Assembly (NCBI GenBank): GCA_013140485.1
Contig: JABFSS010000103.1
Coordinates: 1-26,545 of the forward strand
Source: Candidatus Peribacteraceae bacterium
GTDB lineage: Bacteria > Patescibacteriota > Gracilibacteria > Peribacterales > Peribacteraceae
Length of the DNA stretch: 26,545 nt
Reading direction: 5' to 3'
Shown: positions 6,487 through 14,355 of the stretch, in pieces
Numbering within the stretch: position 1 is the first letter of the stretch
Layout: each line of letters starts with the position of its first letter
Program-made: the position numbers and the translations under genes
Notes under the pieces: generated by a model
What the model saw: the letters and a program-made list of their open reading frames with translations, nothing else
The model's database searches: none
Told to the model about the DNA's origin: nothing

Positions 6487-6768
6487 ATGACCAAGCTGAA
6501 TCTCGATTGCCCGGTTAGGTCGCTGGCAAATGAACCAATTCCGGGGAGTCATCTCGGCAAGTTGTTGGCCGATGCACTTGCTATGTCCGCCGACGGGAAG
6601 GCCCCACCGCTCAAATACTGGGGATGGGCCGTGCGGTTGTTCGCCGGAGAAGAGCTTTTCCTCGACGAGACTGACTCGGCAATCCTGGAGACTTTTGTTA
6701 CCTCCCACGGTGGACTGGTCGTCTTGGTCAAGGCTCAGATTTTGGCGCGACTAAAGGCGAAGGAATGA
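6487..6768 (+). CDS. Hypothetical small phage protein, 93 aa
   Basis: Starts at ATG 6487, directly after the previous stop; the same frame is open upstream but would overlap that gene by 100 bases. The layout (N-terminal polar turn, then HLGKLLADALAM, KYWGWAVRLFAGEELFLDETD, and a helical end LVVLVKAQILARLKAKE) resembles small helical proteins often found among phage structural genes, whose role is unknown to me. It overlaps the next gene as ATGA, so both are likely made together. Confidence 0.7.
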   Translation: MTKLNLDCPVRSLANEPIPGSHLGKLLADALAMSADGKAPPLKYWGWAVRLFAGEELFLDETDSAILETFVTSHGGLVVLVKAQILARLKAKE

Positions 6769-7022
6769 TTACCCGGGACGGACTCAAAGTCGGTGCAGCT
6801 TCCCTTTTTGGGTTTGGCGCTCCCGGCATGAATTTGGTGGTCGAGGTCGGAGAGCCTCTTCTGAAGCTCCTCGTCTTGTTGGGACAGTCGGGGGTTGCTC
6901 TTATGACAATCCTTTACATTTTCGCTAAGTGGAAGCAGGCGAAGGCAAAGCCCCGGCGTGTTCGGCGGCCTCGGAAATCCTCCCACGCGTTAGAGGATAT
7001 CGACGACTTGAAGGAAACCTAA
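6765..7022 (+). CDS. Single-TM small membrane protein, holin candidate
   Basis: An 85-aa protein whose ATG overlaps the previous stop (ATGA). A hydrophobic stretch of about 20-25 residues (around 31-54, PLLKLLVLLGQSGVALMTILYIF) is followed by a very basic segment (KWKQAKAKPRRVRRPRK), then an acidic tail. One transmembrane helix with a positively charged cytoplasmic tail fits small phage holins, which form inner-membrane holes at lysis, but also spanin-like or virion membrane proteins. No endolysin gene is visible nearby, which weakens the lysis reading. It belongs to the three-gene run starting at 6162, and a GAAGGA sequence lies just before its start. Confidence 0.6.
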   Translation: MITRDGLKVGAASLFGFGAPGMNLVVEVGEPLLKLLVLLGQSGVALMTILYIFAKWKQAKAKPRRVRRPRKSSHALEDIDDLKET

Positions 7023-7023
7023 C

Positions 7024-8136
7024 ATGGGATGCGATTGTAACAGCGGATGCGAGGATTGCGGAGACCGGACGAACGGCTGCGGCCAGAGCCCGTGCTGCGC
7101 GTGTCCAACTAACAGCGCCTCTCTGGAGACTCTTCCCTCCCAGATTGAGAACTTCACCAAGCAGTTCTTTGGAACGGTTACCAAGACCGAAGTGGACGGC
7201 GTGGTGACGTGGAATCTCCCGTGCTCTCTCGACGTCGGTCTAATCGGCAACCCTCGTGGCGACACCGAGGGATTGGCTTGCTATTTCCTCCGTCTTTTCC
7301 AGGACGGGATTGTCGGATTGACAGGGCCCCAGGGGAACACCGGAACCGCTGGGACTCCCGGATACAACGCCTACACCGTTACGACGTCGGCGTTCGACGC
7401 CCCCACGGTCGGGAATCCGACGTCGCAGTTCACCATCATCCCGAGCCCGGTGATTTCGGAAGGGCAGACCATTTTCATCCCCGGGGTGGGTTGGGTCCTT
7501 GTCACGCAGATTTTCCAGAACACCACGGTCTTCACGACCCTCCTCCAGCTCGTCCCCACGCCCGTAGCGGTCGTCTCTCCGGGAACTCTCGTTCTTCCGG
7601 TCGGACCGCGCGGATTGTCCATCACGGGGGCTACCGGTGCCACCGGGTTGAAGGGAGATAAGGGCGACACAGGCGCTACCGGCGCGACGGGGGCCACCGG
7701 GGCCACGGGTGCGGCCGGACCAGCGGGGACCACCGCGACGAACACGAACGCGGAAATCGTCGGCGGCTCGTCGGACTACACACTGACCGCTTCCTACGCC
7801 AAGGTGGATTTTGGGGCTACCGACTTGGAGGCCACCATCGCTACGCCGGGGACGTATCTGTTCCTGATTCAGGTCTGCGCCTCCAATGGTTCGGGAGCTC
7901 GCCGAGAGCTGGACATGAAGCTTTTTGACGTGAACACCGGGCTCGACATCACCAATTCAGAGAGCTACCACAATTTCCAGGACTCACTCATCGTCCAGAC
8001 GTTTGTGTTTTTCTCCACTGTCACAACGTCTGTTGTGAACGAGGTCATCCAGCTTTACGCCAAGAGCAGTGCGGCGACGGCTGGGCAGACCATCAATTTC
8101 ACCGGCTCAAAGCTCACTTACGTGAAATTGTCTTGA
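7024..8136 (+). CDS. Collagen-like fibre 2 with Cys-rich head
   Basis: A 370-aa protein starting one base after the previous stop, with AAGGAAA upstream as a weak Shine-Dalgarno. The first 27 residues contain eight cysteines (C3, C5, C9, C12, C19, C24, C25, C27), suggesting a metal site or disulfide-linked attachment head. A globular part follows, with a short collagen stretch (about 98-113, GLTGPQGNTGTAG), a beta-rich domain (114-200), a second collagen stretch (about 202-237) containing GLKGDKGDTGATG, and a C-terminal beta-rich domain (about 245-370) resembling C1q/jelly-roll-type fibre tips (YLFLIQVCASNGS, IQLYAKSSA). Likely a trimeric receptor-binding or decoration fibre. The Gly-X-Lys triplets are of interest because Lys in this position is a hydroxylation site in animal and mimivirus collagens. 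Confidence 0.78.
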   Translation: MGCDCNSGCEDCGDRTNGCGQSPCCACPTNSASLETLPSQIENFTKQFFGTVTKTEVDGVVTWNLPCSLDVGLIGNPRGDTEGLACYFLRLFQDGIVGLTGPQGNTGTAGTPGYNAYTVTTSAFDAPTVGNPTSQFTIIPSPVISEGQTIFIPGVGWVLVTQIFQNTTVFTTLLQLVPTPVAVVSPGTLVLPVGPRGLSITGATGATGLKGDKGDTGATGATGATGATGAAGPAGTTATNTNAEIVGGSSDYTLTASYAKVDFGATDLEATIATPGTYLFLIQVCASNGSGARRELDMKLFDVNTGLDITNSESYHNFQDSLIVQTFVFFSTVTTSVVNEVIQLYAKSSAATAGQTINFTGSKLTYVKLS

Positions 8137-8360
8137 AGAGCTACCCGAAAATTGTTGACCCGCACATTGACCTATCCGGTCCGTGTGTTCGTCCGGGAGA
8201 CACGAAGGAACTGCACCGGGTTCCTCGTCAGGCCGTTTTGCGACCAATCACTACGCAGAACCCCGACGAGGTTTTGCAGGACGAGGCGGGAATCCCATTC
8301 AACGACGAGGCCACGAGCCAGTTTTTGTATGACGATTACCCGCACACTCTTATTTCCTAA
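8133..8360 (+). CDS. Hypothetical protein, 75 aa (TTG start)
   Basis: Starts at TTG 8133, overlapping the fibre 2 stop (TTGA); no ATG or GTG start occurs early in the frame, which fills the whole space between two fibre genes. The protein has a Pro/Asp-rich composition (PHIDLSGPCVRPGDTKEL, EVLQDEAGIPFNDEATSQFL) with no membrane segment or known motif. The tight fit and coupled start support a real gene; function unknown. It could be a small chaperone or connector for the neighbouring fibres. Confidence 0.6.
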   Translation: MKSYPKIVDPHIDLSGPCVRPGDTKELHRVPRQAVLRPITTQNPDEVLQDEAGIPFNDEATSQFLYDDYPHTLIS

Positions 8361-8362
8361 CC

Positions 8363-9529
8363 ATGCCCAAGATTACCCAATACGAAGAGGAGCTGACGCC
8401 ACTGCCCGAGGGTTTCCTCTTCATGGCGGTCAAGCAACCGGACGACACCTACATCACGAAGAAGATTACCCCCGATATGCTCGGAGCCCAGGGTCCGCAA
8501 GGCCCGCAAGGTCCGGCGGGTGACGGCGGGCCGGGCTCTACGGGTCCCACGGGCCCAACCGGGCCAACAGGAGCCGCAGGCGCAGCCGGGGTCACGGGTC
8601 CAACCGGACCAACAGGTCCCACCGGAGCCGCTGGAGCCGCCGGGGTCACGGGTCCAACTGGGCCGACGGGTCCGGTTGATTCAGAGGTGCGTTTAAACGA
8701 CACTGCCGCATGGGATTCGATTGAAGATTACTCGGCGGGGGCTCTGTCGACCTTGAATGACGGTTACAACTGGAACGATAACGGCTCGGTAACGGGCGGA
8801 ACGGTCGTATCTCGAACGACGTTCACAGGCGCGGCCCAGAAGCGTCTGGAGGTTGTATCGGGCCAATTACTTCGGAAGCTTCCTTGGGCGGGTAAGTGGC
8901 AGCGGATGCAGATTTTTGTCCTCGGTCGTATCAATCACAATGCGACTTTTACCCTTGACTGGGCTCTGGGAATCTGTTCTGGAACGGCGTCTCCATACCA
9001 CACCTCGAATGCCACAACCAACTTCATCGGGGTCAAGGGAAGCGGTTCCGCAAACGACATGACGCATACGGCTGGAACCCGCCACAACTACTTTGTGCAG
9101 AATCCGGCCGCCCGGTTCATCACCCGTCGCTCGACCACGACCACAGACCGGGGTTCGGGCTCTGGCACCGCCGGGCAAGCGTTTGCTGCTACCGAGGCCG
9201 CCTTGTCCATCTTCATGCTGGACGTCAGTCGTCCGGTATTCGCAACGGACGGAACGGCGATTAACTATTCCCCTGCCTATCAAAATACGACGGCCGCAAA
9301 CGTCGAGTTTTACCTGGGGAAGTGGTCGATGAACGACTTGCTCGGGAATCCGCTTAGCACGACGGCCGGAACTCATACCGCCATGAATATTCTCACCGCC
9401 AGTGCCCCCTGTATCGCCACCCCCTTCAGTTTTGACCAATCTACCGGAGCCCTCGACACCCTTAATTTTTGGTGGAACCATGCGCAAGGTTTTGAAATCG
9501 CCGCGTATGGCGTCCGCAAACTCTACTAA
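8363..9529 (+). CDS. Collagen-like tail fibre 3
   Basis: A 388-aa protein starting 2 bases after the previous stop. Residues 1-40 (ITQYEEELTPLPEGFLFMAV, then TYITKKITPDML) match a common phage fibre head: a short beta domain in which a conserved Leu-Pro and a Thr-Lys-Lys-Ile motif recur. A collagen rod of GPQ, GPT, GAA and GVT triplets spans about 41-104. The C-terminal 280 residues are a beta-rich tip (Thr/Ser/Asn/Gly-rich, aromatic near the end: LDTLNFWWNHAQGFEIAAYG) without recognised catalytic residues; it probably binds a host surface ligand. The collagen DNA shares a 47-base identical stretch with the fourth fibre gene at the window end. Confidence 0.8.
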   Translation: MPKITQYEEELTPLPEGFLFMAVKQPDDTYITKKITPDMLGAQGPQGPQGPAGDGGPGSTGPTGPTGPTGAAGAAGVTGPTGPTGPTGAAGAAGVTGPTGPTGPVDSEVRLNDTAAWDSIEDYSAGALSTLNDGYNWNDNGSVTGGTVVSRTTFTGAAQKRLEVVSGQLLRKLPWAGKWQRMQIFVLGRINHNATFTLDWALGICSGTASPYHTSNATTNFIGVKGSGSANDMTHTAGTRHNYFVQNPAARFITRRSTTTTDRGSGSGTAGQAFAATEAALSIFMLDVSRPVFATDGTAINYSPAYQNTTAANVEFYLGKWSMNDLLGNPLSTTAGTHTAMNILTASAPCIATPFSFDQSTGALDTLNFWWNHAQGFEIAAYGVRKLY

Positions 9530-9532
9530 TCC

Positions 9533-9880
9533 ATGTCCAAATTACCTATCAAATTGAACCGGGGAGGTGGACCTTGTTGCGAAACGATGACGCCCTCGAA
9601 GGAATCTTTCCCTACCCTCCACCTTGAATGGGGAGGGGACTACGGGCTACCCGATTCGGGAGAGCTGACAGTGAAGTTCCGCAAGGTGTCTGAGACCAAC
9701 TCGAAGCACGGCGGAGAAACGCGGCAGTCGGTCATCCTGGACATCGTTTCGATTGAGCGGGTGAAGAAAGGTCCCGGCCCGGAAACTAAATCCGAGGACG
9801 AAGACTACGACGAAGAGGAGAGCTCGGCGGACCGCCTTGACAAGATGGCGGAAGAGGCCGACGACGAAGGAGAGGACTAA
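9533..9880 (+). CDS. Small acidic protein, possible capsid-associated
   Basis: A 115-aa protein 3 bases after fibre 3. An N-terminal basic segment with a double Cys (GGGPCCETM) precedes a beta-type core (TLHLEWGGDYGLPDSGELTVKF, QSVILDIVSIERVKKG) and a strongly acidic tail (EDEDYDEEESSADRL ... DDEGED). The core, with a sequence of the form 'vGEltvkfrkvs...RqSviLdI', resembles small beta proteins that decorate or staple capsids in some phages; this is a weak resemblance, not an identification. The stop overlaps the next start (TAATG). Confidence 0.5.
   Translation: MSKLPIKLNRGGGPCCETMTPSKESFPTLHLEWGGDYGLPDSGELTVKFRKVSETNSKHGGETRQSVILDIVSIERVKKGPGPETKSEDEDYDEEESSADRLDKMAEEADDEGED
9867..9872 (+). 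promoter_or_regulatory. Good Shine-Dalgarno before the gatekeeper gene
   Basis: AAGGAG lies 7 bases before ATG 9880, inside the end of the previous gene. It is the clearest ribosome-binding site in the window and supports this start; most other genes here lack one. Confidence 0.8.
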
Positions 9881-10827
9881 TGTTTCTCGCGGAAGACATC
9901 ATCGACGAAGCCAAGACCATTTTCGGATTCAGTAAAGAGGTGAAACTCTTTCGCTGGATTACCGACGCGGTCGAGCTGCTCGCGCAGAAGGGCGAAATCG
10001 ACCCGCTCGTGGGCTACGTGGACCTTTGCGTGGACGGCTCGTGTGTAACGCTTCCCCGCGAGGTCGAGACGGTTCTCGCGTGCAATATCGGCGGACGCCC
10101 GGCGATGGGCCACGACCAACTTTTTTCGTTCCATCTGAACGGCCCGGGAGATTTCGGGACCCGTTGCGACTACACGTGGGACGACGTCGGAACGTTTTGC
10201 ACTTACCGGGACCTCAAATGTCCCGCGAAATTGGTTGCCTTCTTGGACTCAGGGGCGGACGAGGGAACTGTTCTCCGGGTCTTCGGATACGATGACCAGA
10301 ATCGTCCGCTCCGCACGCTTGTGAACGGGGTGTGGGAAGACGGATACCGCGTTCCGACCATCTTCGGATATGCCCTTCCGGACAGCGACGCTCCGATGGT
10401 TTCGCGAATCACCGCGATTGTGAAGAAGCGGACCTCCGGAACCATCCGGCTCTCCAGCTTCGACAGCTCCACGACTTCGGGGACTCTGCTTGGAGTGTTC
10501 GAGCCGGACGAGACGGTCCCGCAGTATCGCCGGATTCGTATCTCGCGAGCGGGCTCTTGGGTTCGGATTCACTACCGGAAGCGCTCCGCCGCCGTCACGA
10601 GCATCAACGACCGAATTTTGCTGCACTCACGCCCGGCGCTCGTCATGGCGCTCCACGCACTGAAGTTTTATCGTGACACCGACATCGCGAATGGCAACGC
10701 TTTTGAGGCCAACGCGACGCGGCTTCTCACCGAGCGGGAGTCTGTTCTCGCGGGTCCGGCGGGCATGCCAATTCAGGTTGACGACCGAAATTCCATCTCC
10801 AATAAATCAGACGCCTGGGTCGATTAA
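9880..10827 (+). CDS. Head-tail connector / tail gatekeeper-like protein
   Basis: A 315-aa protein with a strong Shine-Dalgarno. The N-terminal helices (DIIDEAKTIFGFSKEVKLFRW, AVELLAQKGEIDPLVGYV) followed by CVTLPREVETVLACNIGGRP are typical of podovirus proteins that cap the portal and seal the DNA channel (T7 gp11-type tail tubular A or gatekeeper). The middle and end are beta-rich, with helical ALVMALHALKFYRDTDIANG and a conserved-looking AFEANATRLL. It directly precedes the probable nozzle gene, as expected for these two partners. The call rests on motif memory and gene order. Confidence 0.7.
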   Translation: MFLAEDIIDEAKTIFGFSKEVKLFRWITDAVELLAQKGEIDPLVGYVDLCVDGSCVTLPREVETVLACNIGGRPAMGHDQLFSFHLNGPGDFGTRCDYTWDDVGTFCTYRDLKCPAKLVAFLDSGADEGTVLRVFGYDDQNRPLRTLVNGVWEDGYRVPTIFGYALPDSDAPMVSRITAIVKKRTSGTIRLSSFDSSTTSGTLLGVFEPDETVPQYRRIRISRAGSWVRIHYRKRSAAVTSINDRILLHSRPALVMALHALKFYRDTDIANGNAFEANATRLLTERESVLAGPAGMPIQVDDRNSISNKSDAWVD

Positions 10828-10832
10828 AAGCC

Positions 10833-12833
10833 ATGTCCACGCCCCGCCTAGAAGATTTCGACCTGTCGTTTCTGTCCGGCATGGACTCCCTATCGGAGCC
10901 CGGCCAACTGGAAGCCGGGTTCTATTCCCGGAGCATGAACACGGTTAATCGCGGCGGCACCGTCCAGTGCCGGCCGGGGCATCGCTGTAAAATGGTGCTT
11001 CCCCAAGGAAATCTTCAGGGCGGGATTGTATTCCGTCCCAAGAAGGGCCCAGAGGTTCTCCTCGTCGCGGTAGACGGCATCGTCTACTCCAGCGTGTTTC
11101 CCTTCTCGTCCTTCGAGGCCCTTTCGGACATCGAGTTCGCCCCGCACGTTCGGCAGCTTTTTTTCGTGCAGGCCGAGCAGTCCATTGTGCAGAACGCGGA
11201 CGGCTCTTTGACCTTGGTCGCCCCGAAAAATATCGTGGTCATCCAGGACGGGGGACTCACCCCGGCGGCGGTCTATGATGGGACGCGCGCTGTTCACCAG
11301 CGGGGCGAGGGGACGATTCCCGCAGGCGGGCCCATGGCTTGGTCGGGGGACCGGCTCTGGGTGGCGCGAGACGCCAACCTATTCGCCTCTGACATCGCGA
11401 ATCCGGTCTCGTTCACGGAGCCCCTTTATATCGCGACGATTTCGGCCTTCGTTCTTCCGGGCGTCATCACCGCCCTGGCAGAGATTCCCAGTGCCGAGAC
11501 AGCGTCGCTCCTCGTTTTCACAGACGAGGCCACCACCTTGATTCAGTCGGGCATCCGCAACCGCGCGGCGTGGCCTACCGTGGAGAATTTCCAGCGCGTC
11601 ATCCTTCCGAAGGTGGGGTGCGTCTCGGAGCGCTCCATCACGTCTCACCTGGGGCTGCTCTACTGGTATTCGGCCTTCGGGTTGACGTCTCTCGATTCGG
11701 CGCTGTTGACGAAGCAGACGTCAGTCCTCCCTTACTCGGACAACGAGATGGCCGACAGCAAGGCCCGACTATCGGCGGACCTCGCCGGGGTGGCGCTTGG
11801 ATACTTCGAGAATTACCTGATGGTGAGCGTCCCGTTCGAGGACCGGTATAACCGGCACACGTGGGTCCTCGACCAAGCTCCGCTCCAGCGCGCCACTGGC
11901 CGGACTCAGCCGGCGTGGAATAGCTTTTGGACAGGGACGCGCCCGGTGCAGTGGCTCTTCGGGACCTTCCACGGGGAGAACCGAATCTTTCACCTGTCGC
12001 ACGACTTCGACGGGAACAATCGTTTGTGGGAATCCTTCAGCCCGGACCGACTGGACGACGGCTGTCCCATCACGTGGTATCTTGAAACTCGCGCGGTCGA
12101 CGGAAACGTTCCGCTCCGTGGCAAGAAGTTTCGCTACGCCGACATCTTTTTGCAGGAGCTCTCGGGCAACGTGGACATCGGGGTGTTCTGGGCTGGCGGA
12201 TTCCGGGGGAAGTTCAAGCGGATTCTCTCGAAGTCTATCCGCGCAACTCGTGGGTCAATCCGTTCGGGAGAGACAATCACTGCCGAGACTCTGCTGTTTG
12301 CGCTAAAGAAGCAGCAGCGCACAATCCGCACCCAGGACGCTATGCAACTCGCTATGTGTGAGACCCAGCAATCCACGGGGGTGGAGTCGGACGACGCGGA
12401 GTTCTTGGACGAATCGTTCCAGCTTCTAATCGTTGGGTCGGGACCGGGCGCGGTGCAGGGCATCCGCTACTACATGGAACCTCCTCCGGGAATTCAGGGC
12501 TCGAATGGCCCGAACAAGGAGACTTCAGCGGCAGTGGAAGAGGACGAGACAGAGGAAAACTTCGTTCGGTTCGACGGAGCTGCCGCCGAGAGCCACGAAT
12601 TTTCGGACGCCCTTCTCGCGTTGAGTGACGACATTCCGGTTTACACCGCGAACACGAGCGTCACCTTTGTTCAAGACGGATTCACCGCTGTCGGAACGGG
12701 CTCGGGGGAAAGCGTCATCTCGCAGGCCGACGCGGACAAGATTGCCGCCTGCGTGGCGACGAAGAAAGCCGTGGCCGAACTCCAGCGGGTGCTTCCGAGG
12801 ATTGTCAGTCTGGGACTGTCGGCCAATTCATGA
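10833..12833 (+). CDS. Tail nozzle / stabilisation-type protein (beta-propeller-like)
   Basis: A 666-aa protein starting 5 bases after the gatekeeper. The N terminus (FLSGMDSLSEPGQLEAGFYS, RSMNTVNRGGTVQCRPGHR) and repeated beta-blade-like segments (LLVAVDGIVYSS, GDRLWVARDANLFASD, SLLVFTDEATTLIQSG, LLYWYSAFGLTSLD, YLMVSVPFEDRYNRH) fit the nozzle or tail-hub proteins of podoviruses (T7 gp12 or P22 gp10 type), which extend the tail below the gatekeeper. The last 150 residues are acidic and helical and may be an extra attachment part. No enzyme motif was seen. The stop overlaps the next start (ATGA). Confidence 0.75.
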   Translation: MSTPRLEDFDLSFLSGMDSLSEPGQLEAGFYSRSMNTVNRGGTVQCRPGHRCKMVLPQGNLQGGIVFRPKKGPEVLLVAVDGIVYSSVFPFSSFEALSDIEFAPHVRQLFFVQAEQSIVQNADGSLTLVAPKNIVVIQDGGLTPAAVYDGTRAVHQRGEGTIPAGGPMAWSGDRLWVARDANLFASDIANPVSFTEPLYIATISAFVLPGVITALAEIPSAETASLLVFTDEATTLIQSGIRNRAAWPTVENFQRVILPKVGCVSERSITSHLGLLYWYSAFGLTSLDSALLTKQTSVLPYSDNEMADSKARLSADLAGVALGYFENYLMVSVPFEDRYNRHTWVLDQAPLQRATGRTQPAWNSFWTGTRPVQWLFGTFHGENRIFHLSHDFDGNNRLWESFSPDRLDDGCPITWYLETRAVDGNVPLRGKKFRYADIFLQELSGNVDIGVFWAGGFRGKFKRILSKSIRATRGSIRSGETITAETLLFALKKQQRTIRTQDAMQLAMCETQQSTGVESDDAEFLDESFQLLIVGSGPGAVQGIRYYMEPPPGIQGSNGPNKETSAAVEEDETEENFVRFDGAAAESHEFSDALLALSDDIPVYTANTSVTFVQDGFTAVGTGSGESVISQADADKIAACVATKKAVAELQRVLPRIVSLGLSANS

Positions 12834-13246
12834 AGCCTCAATTTAGCTTTCGCGCCAACACGCGCCGGGAACTCCGGATTAACTACCGGTGCCCCCTGGT
12901 GTGCCAGCTTGAGGCGTCCTCGTCTGGCTCGGGCTCGGGGAGTTCCGCGATGTTGGAAATCCTCCCGGTTTCCCGGCTTGCGGGCCCCGTTGAACTTGCC
13001 TTCGTAATCGCGGGCGCGAACGTTACGTTGACGTGGAGCGCCCAGACCTACATCTATTCCTATGCGGTCTATCGGGCAACCAGCTCCGACGGACCCTACG
13101 CCTTAATCACGGCCAACGTGTTGAACCGAGAATTTACCGACTCTGGACGTCCAGCGGGCACCTACTTCTACAAGGTGACCGGCGTGGAGCCGTCGGCCGG
13201 TGAGACCCTGCCATCCCCCATCGTGGGCCCCGTCACCATCACCTAA
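12830..13246 (+). CDS. Fibronectin-type III-like virion protein
   Basis: A 138-aa protein starting inside the nozzle stop (ATGA). After a basic N terminus and a Ser/Gly linker (ASSSGSGSGSS) comes one Fn3-like domain, about 50-138: NVTLTWSAQTYIYSYAVYRA, DGPYALITANV, AGTYFYKVTGVEPSAGE. The alternating Tyr/Trp pattern and the 'YKVTGV...G.tlPS' strand are typical of Fn3 domains. Such domains in phages often decorate virions and bind surface carbohydrates. There is no signal peptide. It probably sits on the tail or capsid. Confidence 0.75.
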   Translation: MKPQFSFRANTRRELRINYRCPLVCQLEASSSGSGSGSSAMLEILPVSRLAGPVELAFVIAGANVTLTWSAQTYIYSYAVYRATSSDGPYALITANVLNREFTDSGRPAGTYFYKVTGVEPSAGETLPSPIVGPVTIT

Positions 13247-13249
13247 TTT

Positions 13250-14320
13250 ATGTCCGCGCTCAATAAAACGAATCTCGTTATCGTCATGGCCCCCCTCCCC
13301 GGGGATTTCGAGGGGTCGCCTCAAGACATGGCCGAAGCGATGGTGGAGCGGATGGAAATCCAGTCCCCGGTCGGGACGAACTTTTTCGTCGTGGGTGACA
13401 TCGAACCCACCAGCGACCAGGGCCCCTGGCTGAAGAACGGGGACCGCTGGTATGTCTTCAGCGCAACCGACGGCAAGTATGTCCCCATCAATCTTGAGGA
13501 CTCCCTGGACCTCTTCACCATCGGTGCCACCCTTCCGGGGCAACCGGGGGTTAACGACCCGCTTCTGTTCATCCGGACGACCGGGAGTCGTTCTTTGGGT
13601 TGGTATGGGTGGGACGGCTCAACGTGGCGTCCCTTCTCGAACGTCCCTCCCAGCGGCACCACGGCGGAGCGGCCGTCGTCTCCTTCGGACCTGGAACAGT
13701 TCTGGGACACCGATATCGACGCCCTGATTCATTACGAGCGGGGCTCGTGGCGCACCGTCTCGGGCGTTCCGGGGGACATCAAGCACGTCTCCTTCTCCGT
13801 CCTGGCGGACGCTCTGGAGCGCAATCCGGGATGGGTCTATCTCGGCAAGGACGACCAGTCAATTCGGGGCCTCGTCATTGGTATCGCCACCAAGGACGCC
13901 GGGGCCACCCCCGATTCAGTTTTTGCCACCGACTCCGGGATTTCCGCCCGGGCGAGCGGGGACAAGGTCGGCGAAGAGACTCACGTCCTTGACTCGGACG
14001 AGATTGAGCAGCACACGCACTTAATCGGTCATGCCACGCTGCTTAACTCGGATAACGACATCCACTTGCACCGGGTTGACGACGCGGAGACACTGGCCAT
14101 CCCGAATCCGGGACCCTACAACTACTTCGAGGTCAAGGGAGACGGAGCCGCCAACGGAACAAAGACGGGCACGGCGGGGAACGGTCCGGCCGGGACGATG
14201 CTGGTCACTACGAAGCAGCTCAGCAAGGCGAACGCCTCTGCGACGAACTACACGGAGTTGGCGGTGGCGCACAACAACATGCAGCCGACAGTCTTTTTCT
14301 GGACACTGGTTAAAACCTGA
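13250..14320 (+). CDS. Tail fibre with collar-type C-terminal domain
   Basis: A 356-aa protein 3 bases after the Fn3 gene. The N-terminal part has hydrophobic and linker segments (NFFVVGDIEPTSDQGPWLK, DRWYVFSATDGKY) of phage baseplate or tail-fibre type. The C-terminal part (about 230-356) has the tail-collar pattern: GEETHVLDSDEIEQHTH, a second IHLHRV histidine pair, and the end HNNMQPTVFFWTLVKT, where the HNN-x-QP motif and the final Lys are characteristic. In the collar family, His pairs can bind metal ions along the trimer axis. Likely a short fibre used in host recognition. It ends directly before the third promoter-like element. Confidence 0.8.
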   Translation: MSALNKTNLVIVMAPLPGDFEGSPQDMAEAMVERMEIQSPVGTNFFVVGDIEPTSDQGPWLKNGDRWYVFSATDGKYVPINLEDSLDLFTIGATLPGQPGVNDPLLFIRTTGSRSLGWYGWDGSTWRPFSNVPPSGTTAERPSSPSDLEQFWDTDIDALIHYERGSWRTVSGVPGDIKHVSFSVLADALERNPGWVYLGKDDQSIRGLVIGIATKDAGATPDSVFATDSGISARASGDKVGEETHVLDSDEIEQHTHLIGHATLLNSDNDIHLHRVDDAETLAIPNPGPYNYFEVKGDGAANGTKTGTAGNGPAGTMLVTTKQLSKANASATNYTELAVAHNNMQPTVFFWTLVKT

Positions 14321-14351
14321 TTGACGCGGGCGGGTTTCGGCGCTTCTCTTT
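14321..14351 (+). promoter_or_regulatory. Promoter-like element, third copy (oxygenase cassette)
   Basis: TTGACG (14321-14326), 15 bases, then GCTTCTCTTT (14342-14351), matching the elements at 3233 and 6125 with one change in the first block and two in the second. It starts immediately after the collar-fibre stop and lies just before ATG 14356, so the oxygenase and acetyltransferase genes may have their own transcription start. Confidence 0.42.
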
Positions 14352-14355
14352 CTTG

